Shown here in pieces: positions 15,521-20,697 of a stretch of DNA of 50,898 nt. A program made the translations under genes and the position numbers. This DNA comes from a virus, in the IMG/VR virus record IMGVR_UViG_3300006929_000024, positions 1-50,898 of that record; one strand, 5' to 3'. Below the pieces are notes generated by a model. It did no database searches. It saw only the letters and a list, made by a program, of their open reading frames with translations, and was not told the DNA's origin. How positions within the stretch are numbered: the stretch's first letter is position 1; each line of letters starts with the position of its first letter.

Positions 15521-16036
15521 ATGCCACAGAGAAGTAAACAGGTTAGAACAATAGACGATTTAACAATAAAACAAAAAAAGTTTATTGATATATTAGTTAG
15601 TCAATGGGGACAAATAACAAAGACAGATGCTTTGTTACAAGCTGGCTATAAAACTAAAACAAAAGATGCTGCAATGGTTATGGCAAGTAAATTAACAAAT
15701 CCAAATGCTAATCCACATGTGTGTAGATACCTTGAACATAAACTAAGTAAAGAACAAGAAAAATATGAAAAAGATAAATTAAGAAGATATAAAACCTTTG
15801 AAAGACTTAGAGATGGAGCAGAACAGAAAGGACAATACACAGGTGCAATTAATGCAGAATTTCGTTCAGGTCAATTAGCAGGTCAATTTGTAGAAAAAAA
15901 AGAAGTCTTACATAGTAGTCTTGAGGGTATGAGTAGAGAACAATTAGAAAAAAGATTACAAGAATTGGAGAAAAAAATAGATGATGGCGGCACAATAATT
16001 GATGTAACTCCAATAACAAAAAAGATAAAAAAATGA
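15521..16036 (+). CDS. terS: Terminase small subunit
   Basis: The N-terminal segment LTIKQKKFIDILVSQWGQITKTDALLQAGYK (quoted in part) and the ASKLTNPNANPHVCRYL block match the helix-turn-helix DNA-binding domain of Terminase_2-type small subunits. A Lys/Glu coiled coil (about 80-110) and an acidic-to-basic C-terminal tail follow, as expected for oligomerisation and contact with the large subunit. It recognises viral DNA for packaging. It is unusual in lying about 4.7 kb upstream of the large subunit, separated by the cassette region. Confidence 0.82.
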   Translation: MPQRSKQVRTIDDLTIKQKKFIDILVSQWGQITKTDALLQAGYKTKTKDAAMVMASKLTNPNANPHVCRYLEHKLSKEQEKYEKDKLRRYKTFERLRDGAEQKGQYTGAINAEFRSGQLAGQFVEKKEVLHSSLEGMSREQLEKRLQELEKKIDDGGTIIDVTPITKKIKK

Positions 16037-16446
16037 ATATTAAAATAGTAAATAAAATAAATGACGTTAATGTAAATGATGATCCTGTTAGAAAAAATTT
16101 AAGTTATAAATTTAGAACTACACAAGGTAGAAAAATTTATACTATCGTAAATAAAGCAGTTGTTTGTGTAGCTAACACAACTAAGGTGCCAACTAATATA
16201 CAGGAGTTAAGAAAATTTTCTAATGAAGACACAAATGAATTTTCTATATTTTATACTTTATGGAGTTATGAAAAAGGTTATGGAACTATAATTTTAAATA
16301 CTTTATTACCTATGTTAAATACAAAAAAATTTGTAACTTTATCTCCAAAAACTAAAATGGCTTACAATTTTCATATAAAAAATGGTGCAAAACTACTAGC
16401 TATAAATAATAAAAGTTATAACTTTGAGTATAAAAATGAAACTTAA
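16033..16446 (+). CDS. GNAT-like acyltransferase-fold protein
   Basis: The C-terminal half contains YTLWSYEKGYGTIILNTLLPML followed by FVTLSPKTKMAYNFHIKNGAK. It resembles the acetyl-CoA-binding and final beta/alpha part of GNAT proteins (G-x-G loop, then L-S-x-x-T-x-M-A-x-x-F-H-x-x-N-G-A), a pattern seen in phage proteins. The N-terminal 50 residues are less clear. The acceptor is unknown. Its start overlaps the small terminase stop (ATGA). Confidence 0.6.
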   Translation: MNIKIVNKINDVNVNDDPVRKNLSYKFRTTQGRKIYTIVNKAVVCVANTTKVPTNIQELRKFSNEDTNEFSIFYTLWSYEKGYGTIILNTLLPMLNTKKFVTLSPKTKMAYNFHIKNGAKLLAINNKSYNFEYKNET

Positions 16447-16822
16447 AAATAAACTTACTGAGAAAAAAATTTGGAACTATCTTAACCAGTTTCAAAAAGA
16501 AAACAAAGAAGCTCATTTTACTAGGATAGAAAGCTCTACAATCAACGGAATACCTGATGTTTATTGTGTTCACCAGGGTTATAGTTTTTGGTTAGAATTA
16601 AAAGCGAATGAAGTTAAGAATTGCAATATGTCAAAATTTCAAATGGTATGGCATATCAATAATAAACGTGCTGGTGGTAATTGTTTCATCTTGAACTGGC
16701 CCCTCTTGGAACTTGGTCCTAAACTTCTTGAAGTCCGTGAACCGAATGCCGTGGTTCCCGTTTCTACAGTTCCCGTTCCCGTTCTACACATTCTATTATG
16801 GTTAGAGGATCAGGTCCTGTAG
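16436..16822 (+). CDS. VRR-NUC domain nuclease with repeat-derived C-terminal tail
   Basis: NGIPDVY (D41) and FWLELKA (E54, K56) are the PD-x(n)-E-x-K catalytic core of VRR-NUC (Holliday-junction-resolvase-like) nucleases. ATG 16436 is preferred over 16424 because of the GAG 7 nt upstream. The family's core ends near residue 95; the remaining 33 residues (VVPVSTVPVPV...) are a translation of the GC-rich TTCCCG repeat element that begins at 16754, so the natural C-terminus appears to have been replaced or extended by the repeat. Confidence 0.8.
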   Translation: MKLKNKLTEKKIWNYLNQFQKENKEAHFTRIESSTINGIPDVYCVHQGYSFWLELKANEVKNCNMSKFQMVWHINNKRAGGNCFILNWPLLELGPKLLEVREPNAVVPVSTVPVPVLHILLWLEDQVL

Positions 16823-17024
16823 CAGCCCAGCCAGGGCCGCATGGCAAAACACAGCTCCCGTTCCCGTTACAAATCCCAGACTTCTGGGGTTTTTTAGTTA
16901 GGAGGGACAGGATGGCCGCGGGATCGCACGGGAAAACGCTGTTCCCGTTCCCGTTGCAAAGGTTGGTTTTCTGGGGTTTTTTATAGTTAAAGCGTTTCCG
17001 GCCCTGCGCGCAGCGGGAAAACGC
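16754..17024 (+). repeat. GC-rich repeat block R1 (three units: 16754-16854, 16855-16940, 16941-17024)
   Basis: Each unit opens with (C/T)CCCGTTCCCGTT, passes through a T-tract (CTGGGGTTTTTT in units 2 and 3), a TAGTTA or TATAGTTA word, and a GC-rich 3' half ending in CGGGAAAA. Unit starts are about 85 bp apart. Unit 2 contains GGGATCGCACGGG (as in R3 and R4), and unit 3 contains CGGCCCTGCGC (as in R3). This block fills most of the gap between the nuclease gene and the next promoter and is far richer in G+C than the genome. Confidence 0.85.
16875..16895 (+). terminator. Terminator-like hairpin in R1 unit 2
   Basis: CCCAG (16875-16879) pairs with CTGGG (16884-16888) across ACTT, followed by G and T6. 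It probably ends the terminase/nuclease transcript. Confidence 0.55.
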
Positions 17025-17089
17025 ATCATGGAAATGCCCAGTTTTCTGCGTGTTCCGTGAGCTGTCTGGCTGGCAGCTTTCCCAGGCAC

Positions 17090-17105
17090 AGCAGCAAAAG
17101 CTGCT
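17090..17105. repeat. 6-bp hairpin AGCAGC-AAAA-GCTGCT touching the -35 box
   Basis: A perfect GC-rich inverted repeat whose last base is the first base of the TTGACA at 17105. It could be an additional operator or the 3' end of an upstream hairpin. There is no gene in 16823-17159, only repeats, this hairpin and the promoter. Confidence 0.45.
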
Positions 17106-17141
17106 TGACATCCTGTGAAGCCCTGTTATATTATCCTATAA
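17105..17141 (+). promoter_or_regulatory. Promoter of cassette A with palindrome (one mismatch)
   Basis: TTGACA (17105-17110), a 16-nt spacer and TATATT (17127-17132) make a near-consensus promoter. The palindrome copy TTATC-C-TATAA (17131-17141) overlaps the end of the -10 box and the expected start site. AACGGAGGAAAAA follows as the ribosome-binding site. Confidence 0.7.
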
Positions 17142-17159
17142 ACAACGGAGGAAAAACAC

Positions 17160-17450
17160 ATGATAATAACTTTAAGTAAACAAAATTTTTTGGAGCAGGT
17201 GCGGCAGCACTCACGCTGGAAGCAATTCAGCTACGAGGCGTGGGAACAAATCTTCGAATGGGAAGAAGAGAGAAACGACAACAACAACAACGAGTATGAC
17301 CCTGTAGCCTTTTGTTGCGATTATGCAGAGTATAGTTCTTTTGACCAACTAAAGGATGATTACAGTGACATTGAAAGCAAAGAAGATTTAGAAGGACAGA
17401 CTTGGGTTAGTTACTTGCCTGAGGGTCGTATATTAATGAGGCAGTTTTAA
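17160..17450 (+). CDS. Small acidic conserved protein (96 aa)
   Basis: The pattern EYDPVAFCCDYAEYSSFDQLKDDY followed by an acidic helix and a short basic end (GRILMRQF) recalls a widespread family of small acidic proteins found in phages and bacteria (D-P-x-A-x-C-C-[DE]-[FY]). No biochemical role is known to me. The acidity is compatible with a DNA mimic, but that is only a suggestion. The first 120 nt are noticeably richer in G+C than neighbouring genes. A strong SD (GGAGG) precedes it. Confidence 0.75.
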   Translation: MIITLSKQNFLEQVRQHSRWKQFSYEAWEQIFEWEEERNDNNNNEYDPVAFCCDYAEYSSFDQLKDDYSDIESKEDLEGQTWVSYLPEGRILMRQF

Positions 17451-17554
17451 TGGGTGCCTTTCTCGCTATTGTTGCAATGTTTGTGATGTTATATCCAAAG
17501 GGTGCAATGTTGTTCGGCATCTTCTTAATTTTATTTATAGCTTATTTAATATAA
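17450..17554 (+). CDS. 34-aa membrane peptide
   Basis: It starts on the last base of the preceding stop codon (TAATG). Two hydrophobic stretches (residues 2-15 and 19-34) separated by YPKG suggest a small helical hairpin in the membrane. It is the last gene of cassette A, immediately before the R2 repeat. Confidence 0.55.
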   Translation: MGAFLAIVAMFVMLYPKGAMLFGIFLILFIAYLI

Positions 17555-17555
17555 G

Positions 17556-17640
17556 TCCCGTTCCCGTTCCCGTTGCAAAAAGTAACGGGAGTCTCTTGTT
17601 TAAGTTACAGGATGGCAGCCGTGCCGCCGGAGCGGGAAAT
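17556..17640 (+). repeat. GC-rich repeat unit R2
   Basis: Three tandem TCCCGT repeats (17556-17574) form a 7-bp hairpin with AACGGGA (17584-17590). TTAAGTTA and a GC-rich half ending AGCGGGAAAT (17631-17640) follow. This copy lacks the poly-T tract, so it is not a canonical terminator. Confidence 0.8.
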
Positions 17641-17673
17641 GGGTTTGTTTCAAAAAAGTGAAAAAATATTTTT

Positions 17674-17712
17674 TTGACAAGTGTCTTTATATATACTATA
17701 ATTATCGGATAA
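17674..17712 (+). promoter_or_regulatory. Perfect-consensus promoter of cassette B with exact palindrome
   Basis: TTGACA (17674-17679), exactly 17 nt, and TATAAT (17697-17702) match the sigma70 consensus at every position. TTATC-G-GATAA (17702-17712) begins on the last base of the -10 box and covers the predicted start site, an ideal repressor position. The leader then carries AACGGAG. Confidence 0.88.
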
Positions 17713-17730
17713 TCAAAACGGAGAATAAAA

Positions 17731-17922
17731 ATGGATGAAATCACAAAACTAATGTTACAAGACCCTAGTTTCATAGAAGCTATGAAAGATTTTGAGGCAA
17801 GAGGTTTTATAAAAGTAAAGAAAGAAGGTGTCTTAATAATTAATAGAGAAGGTCTAATGGAGTATATGAAAGACTTTGGTAAAGCCCCTGACCACTTTCC
17901 AAAGGTAGAAGAAGATGTATAA
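17731..17922 (+). CDS. Hypothetical protein (63 aa), cassette B gene 1
   Basis: A mixed helical protein (MDEITKLMLQDPSFIEAM then FEARGFIKVKKEGVLII). It has a short beta-like segment and an acidic end. No family was recognised. An AACGGAGAATAAAA leader precedes the ATG. It overlaps the next gene by 8 nt. Confidence 0.7.
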   Translation: MDEITKLMLQDPSFIEAMKDFEARGFIKVKKEGVLIINREGLMEYMKDFGKAPDHFPKVEEDV

Positions 17923-18076
17923 CTATTATGTAATTCATGTCGACTATGGTAAGAAGACTATTGAAGCTAGTACAACCTATGAGGCATGTAAAAAATTTGC
18001 TCAACACTTTGGTCTAAGGAGTACCAGAGGTATAGATGCGTTTTTAATGACGCAAAAGGTGGTTGCTGATGTCTAA
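17915..18076 (+). CDS. Hypothetical protein (53 aa), cassette B gene 2
   Basis: Starts 8 nt before the previous stop and ends 8 nt inside the next gene. The pattern YYVIHVDYGKKTIEASTTYEACKKFAQHFGL, then a basic turn and a helix, suggests a small alpha/beta fold. There is no known family. Its place in a three-gene chain supports it. Confidence 0.6.
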   Translation: MYNYYVIHVDYGKKTIEASTTYEACKKFAQHFGLRSTRGIDAFLMTQKVVADV

Positions 18077-18296
18077 AACAAAAAAAAGAAAACTAGCTAC
18101 GCAAAAGCAATTGGATTTGGTTAAGGACAAAATGTTAGACTTGATGGAAGAAATAAAAGAAGATGTTGAGGTGCCCCAATTTATTTACGCATCCCAGTTT
18201 CTTATAGCTCAATTAGCATACGACACTGCACCAAATCACAACGAAGCAACAAGAATGTTATTGGGTAGTATTATTACCCATTTACAACAAAGATAA
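18069..18296 (+). CDS. Hypothetical helical protein (75 aa), cassette B gene 3
   Basis: ATG 18069 follows AGGTGG at normal distance; the TTG at 18063 is less likely. The protein begins with a very basic stretch (SKTKKRKLATQ) and continues as amphipathic helices. No family was recognised. It ends 9 nt before the terminator hairpin of repeat R3. Confidence 0.65.
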   Translation: MSKTKKRKLATQKQLDLVKDKMLDLMEEIKEDVEVPQFIYASQFLIAQLAYDTAPNHNEATRMLLGSIITHLQQR

Positions 18297-18300
18297 TTCT

Positions 18301-18480
18301 CGTTCCCGTTCCCGTTTCATACGGGAACGGATTTTTTTTATATATAGTTAAAGAAGCTGGCCAGGGATCGCACAGCACGGGTGGGAAAAGTAACTCTTGT
18401 TCCCGTTCCCGTTTTGAAAGGCAACAGAAATTTTTTTTCTTATAAGTAGTTTTACGGCCCTGCGCCAGAGCGGGAAATGA
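18301..18480 (+). repeat. GC-rich repeat block R3 (units 18301-18390 and 18399-18480)
   Basis: Both units start with GTTCCCGTTCCCGTT. Unit 1 has an exact 18-bp word in common with R4 (GCTGGCCAGGGATCGCAC at 18356-18373). Unit 2 shares CGGCCCTGCGC (18455-18465) with R1 unit 3 and ends AGCGGGAAATG, as in R2. Each has a T8 tract after its hairpin. There is no gene in 18297-18580. Confidence 0.85.
18306..18339 (+). terminator. Strong terminator built from the TTCCCG repeat
   Basis: CCGTTCCCGT (18306-18315) pairs perfectly with ACGGGAACGG (18321-18330) across TTCAT, followed by A and T8. It ends cassette B. Confidence 0.85.
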
Positions 18481-18525
18481 AATCATATTCTCGATTGTCT
18501 TACATTTGAAAATAAAAAAAATCGT

Positions 18526-18555
18526 TTGCGTTATCCGATATATATAGTATAATTA
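18526..18555 (+). promoter_or_regulatory. Promoter of cassette C with palindrome (one mismatch) in the spacer
   Basis: The -10 is a perfect TATAAT (18548-18553) embedded in TATAGTATAATTA. The -35 TTGCGT (18526-18531, 16-nt spacer) runs into TTATC-C-GATAT (18531-18541). The layout equals that of the promoter at 12438. AAAACGGAGGAAAAA precedes the ATG. Confidence 0.65.
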
Positions 18556-18580
18556 TATTTTAACCAAAACGGAGGAAAAA

Positions 18581-19177
18581 ATGGGATTTGATTTATACGG
18601 ACAAAATCCAAAACTAAAAGGAGAAGAACCTTATATTGATTGGACTAAAAAGCCATCAGATGAGGAGAAGAAAAAATACTTCAAAGCTAGAGAAAAATTT
18701 GAAGAACAAAATCCAGGTCATTATTTTAGAAATAATGTTTGGTGGTGGAGACCATTAGCAAATTATGTTTTGCAGTTAATGGCAAATGAGTTCACAGAAG
18801 ATGAAATGAAATCGTGGCATCACAATGACGGTTTTGAAGTTAGTGGAGAACAAGCTCAAAAAATTGCTGATAGACTTGAGCAAGAACTAAAAACAAATCG
18901 AGTAAAAACTGTAGAAGAGTTTTATAAAGTAAAGATGAAGAAAGCAGAAGAAGAAAATAAAATCGTGGAACAGAAGCACCAAGAATTAAAAAAGATTGTT
19001 GCAGATAAAACTGGAAAAGACAATCTAGTTCCTAGAGATTATCCAGAACCATTTAATAGTCAATGGAATGATATTCAAAAGCAGTTTAATTACGAATCTT
19101 CCTATCCATTTTCTGAAGAAAATGTAATTGACTTTATGAAGTTTTGTCGTGAATCTGGAGGCTTTCAGATTTGTTAG
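18581..19177 (+). CDS. Conserved MGFDLYG-type hypothetical protein (198 aa), cassette C
   Basis: The opening MGFDLYGQNP and the later HYFRNNVWWWRPLANYV followed by an NDG motif and a KIADRLEQEL helix are the hallmarks of a widespread uncharacterised family that I recall in phages and bacteria. Residues 110-150 are a Lys/Glu-rich insertion that looks like a coiled coil. The end (DFMKFCRESGGFQIC) is also typical. The function is unknown. It is the only gene between its promoter and terminator. Confidence 0.8.
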   Translation: MGFDLYGQNPKLKGEEPYIDWTKKPSDEEKKKYFKAREKFEEQNPGHYFRNNVWWWRPLANYVLQLMANEFTEDEMKSWHHNDGFEVSGEQAQKIADRLEQELKTNRVKTVEEFYKVKMKKAEEENKIVEQKHQELKKIVADKTGKDNLVPRDYPEPFNSQWNDIQKQFNYESSYPFSEENVIDFMKFCRESGGFQIC

Positions 19178-19196
19178 AAGCTTTTTCACTTTTTGG

Positions 19197-19232
19197 AGAG
19201 GGAGTGTTTTATTTAGCACTCTCTCTTTTTTT
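19197..19232 (+). terminator. Rho-independent terminator of cassette C
   Basis: AGAGGGAGTG (19197-19206) pairs with CACTCTCTCT (19217-19226; one G-U) across a 10-nt loop, followed by a T-tract. It lies before, and is separate from, repeat R4. Confidence 0.8.
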
Positions 19233-19252
19233 ATTGTATTGGAGAACTTGAG

Positions 19253-19390
19253 CTCCCGTTCCCGTTTCAAAAGGTAACGGAATTTTTTTCTTTATAGTTA
19301 GGAGGCTGGCCAGGGATCGCACGGGTGGGGAAATACTTGTGCGAACTCCGATGGATGCCCGTTCCCGTTTCGAAAGATAACGGAATTTTT
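19253..19390 (+). repeat. GC-rich repeat block R4 (unit 19253-19345 and partial unit 19358-19390)
   Basis: Unit 1 has CTCCCGTTCCCGTT, a CCGTT/AACGG hairpin (19262-19266 with 19276-19280) and a T7 tract. TATAGTTAGG and the shared GCTGGCCAGGGATCGCAC (19305-19322) follow. Unit 2 keeps only the hairpin and T-tract. No gene occupies 19178-19603; besides the repeats it holds the cassette C terminator and cassette D promoter, and 19395-19530 is plain AT-rich DNA. Confidence 0.8.
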
Positions 19391-19530
19391 ATTACCTGGT
19401 ATTAGAAAAAATCGCCAGCTGAAATTTTTTTACAAAAATTAAAAGCGTTTAAATGCGTCAGTTTGAAATTCAAGGTAGTTTAGTACCTATAAAAATATAA
19501 AAAAAAGTTAAAAATAAATGTTTTTTATCC

Positions 19531-19561
19531 TTGATTTTATCGGATAAGTCTGTATTATAAT
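19531..19561 (+). promoter_or_regulatory. Promoter of cassette D with exact palindrome
   Basis: TTGATT (19531-19536) is followed directly by TTATC-G-GATAA (19537-19547), and a perfect TATAAT lies at 19556-19561 (19-nt spacer, slightly long). The palindrome position matches the promoters at 12438 and 18526. The leader ends in AAGGAGTTTAAA before the ATG. Confidence 0.62.
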
Positions 19562-19603
19562 AGATAAGACTTTTATTAATACCAAAAAAACAAGGAGTTT
19601 AAA

Positions 19604-19939
19604 ATGGTAAAAAAAATAAAAAACACAAAAGCATATTTAGAAACATCAATTATTAGATGTTTTCAACTAGATACGCAAATCAAACAGTTATCAAAAGCAA
19701 GAGCAGAAGTTAAAAGAGATATAACTGAATTAATGAAAAATAAAAATAATTATGATTTCAGTAATGAACTACATACTTATGCTTTACAGATAATAGAAAA
19801 ATTTTCTACTATTATTGATACTGAACAAATGAAAGAAGATAAAGTTTATGACAAGTATAAAACAAAAGAAAGAAAGAGTATTACTTTTCATATTCTTAAA
19901 ATTGATAATAAAGACATCAAAAAAAGAGGTACTAAATAA
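19604..19939 (+). CDS. Hypothetical coiled-coil protein (111 aa), cassette D gene 1
   Basis: A Lys-rich, largely helical protein. Residues 20-45 (LDTQIKQLSKARAEVKRDITELM) have heptad character. No family was recognised. It has a good SD (AAGGAG) and is linked to the next gene by TAATG. Confidence 0.7.
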   Translation: MVKKIKNTKAYLETSIIRCFQLDTQIKQLSKARAEVKRDITELMKNKNNYDFSNELHTYALQIIEKFSTIIDTEQMKEDKVYDKYKTKERKSITFHILKIDNKDIKKRGTK

Positions 19940-20184
19940 TGACTGATATATTTACTTTAGTACAAAACAATAATTTGGTTACTCAATCAAGAGTAACCGA
20001 ATTATCAAACAATGTTTCAGAAGAGCAGAAAAAACAATTAAATTATCAAATGTTATATTCTAAATTAGAACAAGCAATTTGCGAAACTAAAGCAGAATAT
20101 CCTAATTCAGAAGTAACTAATTTTTTGATGAATAAGGTAGAAACATATTTAGCAGAAATTCAAACAATATTGAGAGGTAACTAA
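19939..20184 (+). CDS. Hypothetical protein (81 aa), cassette D gene 2
   Basis: A helical, Gln/Asn/Glu-rich protein starting on the last base of the preceding stop and ending with a further TAATG. It has no motif of known function. A single Cys lies in LEQAICETKAEYP. Confidence 0.65.
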   Translation: MTDIFTLVQNNNLVTQSRVTELSNNVSEEQKKQLNYQMLYSKLEQAICETKAEYPNSEVTNFLMNKVETYLAEIQTILRGN

Positions 20185-20351
20185 TGGGATTATACTTTAA
20201 TGAAAAAACAACTACCTTAATGATGAAAGTCATTAAGGTAGAAAGATTAATTACTAGACTTGCATCAGATAGATATAGTAAATGGGCTGTTGATTATTGG
20301 TGCAATGTTAGAAAAGAATTAAGACTTAAAATGATGAAAGGTATTAACTAA
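20184..20351 (+). CDS. Small basic hypothetical protein (55 aa), cassette D gene 3
   Basis: It begins and ends with TAATG junctions. A basic helical protein (MMKVIKVERLITRLASDRYSKWAVDYWCNVRKEL). There is no family match. Chaining with genes on both sides is the main support. Confidence 0.6.
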   Translation: MGLYFNEKTTTLMMKVIKVERLITRLASDRYSKWAVDYWCNVRKELRLKMMKGIN

Positions 20352-20488
20352 TGAAAAATAAACTGTACGATTTTTTTATAACTAGGTTTTATGATAATAT
20401 GTTTATAAAAGCATTTATAACCTTTAGTGTTTCTTGGACTATTTTTTGGTTAGGTTTTTGTATCTATCATTTTATTAGTAACTTTTAA
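20351..20488 (+). CDS. 45-aa single-pass membrane protein, cassette D gene 4
   Basis: The start uses the previous stop's last base. Residues 19-42 form one hydrophobic, aromatic-rich TM helix, preceded by a basic N-terminus, which predicts an N-in orientation. It is the last gene before the cassette D terminator. A small membrane protein also ends cassette A. Confidence 0.6.
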   Translation: MKNKLYDFFITRFYDNMFIKAFITFSVSWTIFWLGFCIYHFISNF

Positions 20489-20510
20489 CAATAAATAAAT
20501 ATCTAGTATT

Positions 20511-20542
20511 AACGGCAATCAATTCGATTGCCGTTTTTTTTT
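20511..20542 (+). terminator. Strong terminator of cassette D
   Basis: AACGGCAATC (20511-20520) pairs perfectly with GATTGCCGTT (20526-20535) across AATTC, followed by a long T-tract. Confidence 0.92.
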
Positions 20543-20663
20543 GCCGTTTTTAGAAGGCTCTTTTTACTTTTATTATTTCTTTTGTTTTAATTTTTGTTTG
20601 CCGTCATTAGTCTAGGTTTAAAATATAACGGAGTGTTTAGGTCAAGTCGAATATATGCAAACA

Positions 20664-20692
20664 TTGGACAAACGATACGGATGGTGTATAAG
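20664..20692 (+). promoter_or_regulatory. Promoter candidate of the large terminase gene, TTGGAC-17-TATAAG
   Basis: The -10 TATAAG (20687-20692) ends 5 nt before the ATG at 20698, the same spacing as at 2536/2542. No SD lies between. An in-frame TAA at 20689-20691 rules out a longer protein. The -35 is only half consensus. Confidence 0.45.
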
Positions 20693-20697
20693 TAATT

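Noticed and set aside
16754-17031. Integron attC-like or transposon terminal-repeat interpretation of the GC-rich units
   Set aside because: No GTTRRRY/RYYYAAC core pair, no transposase or integrase gene and no target-site duplications were found.
16764-17111. Minus-strand 115-codon frame and a plus-strand frame 16798-16986
   Set aside because: Both are open only because the GC-rich repeat block has few stop codons. Their products are low-complexity translations of the repeat with no start signals.
16754-19390. Possible CRISPR array
   Set aside because: The repeats are 85-105 bp, imperfect, widely spaced by genes and contain T-tract hairpins. There are no regular unique spacers of 26-40 bp and no cas genes.
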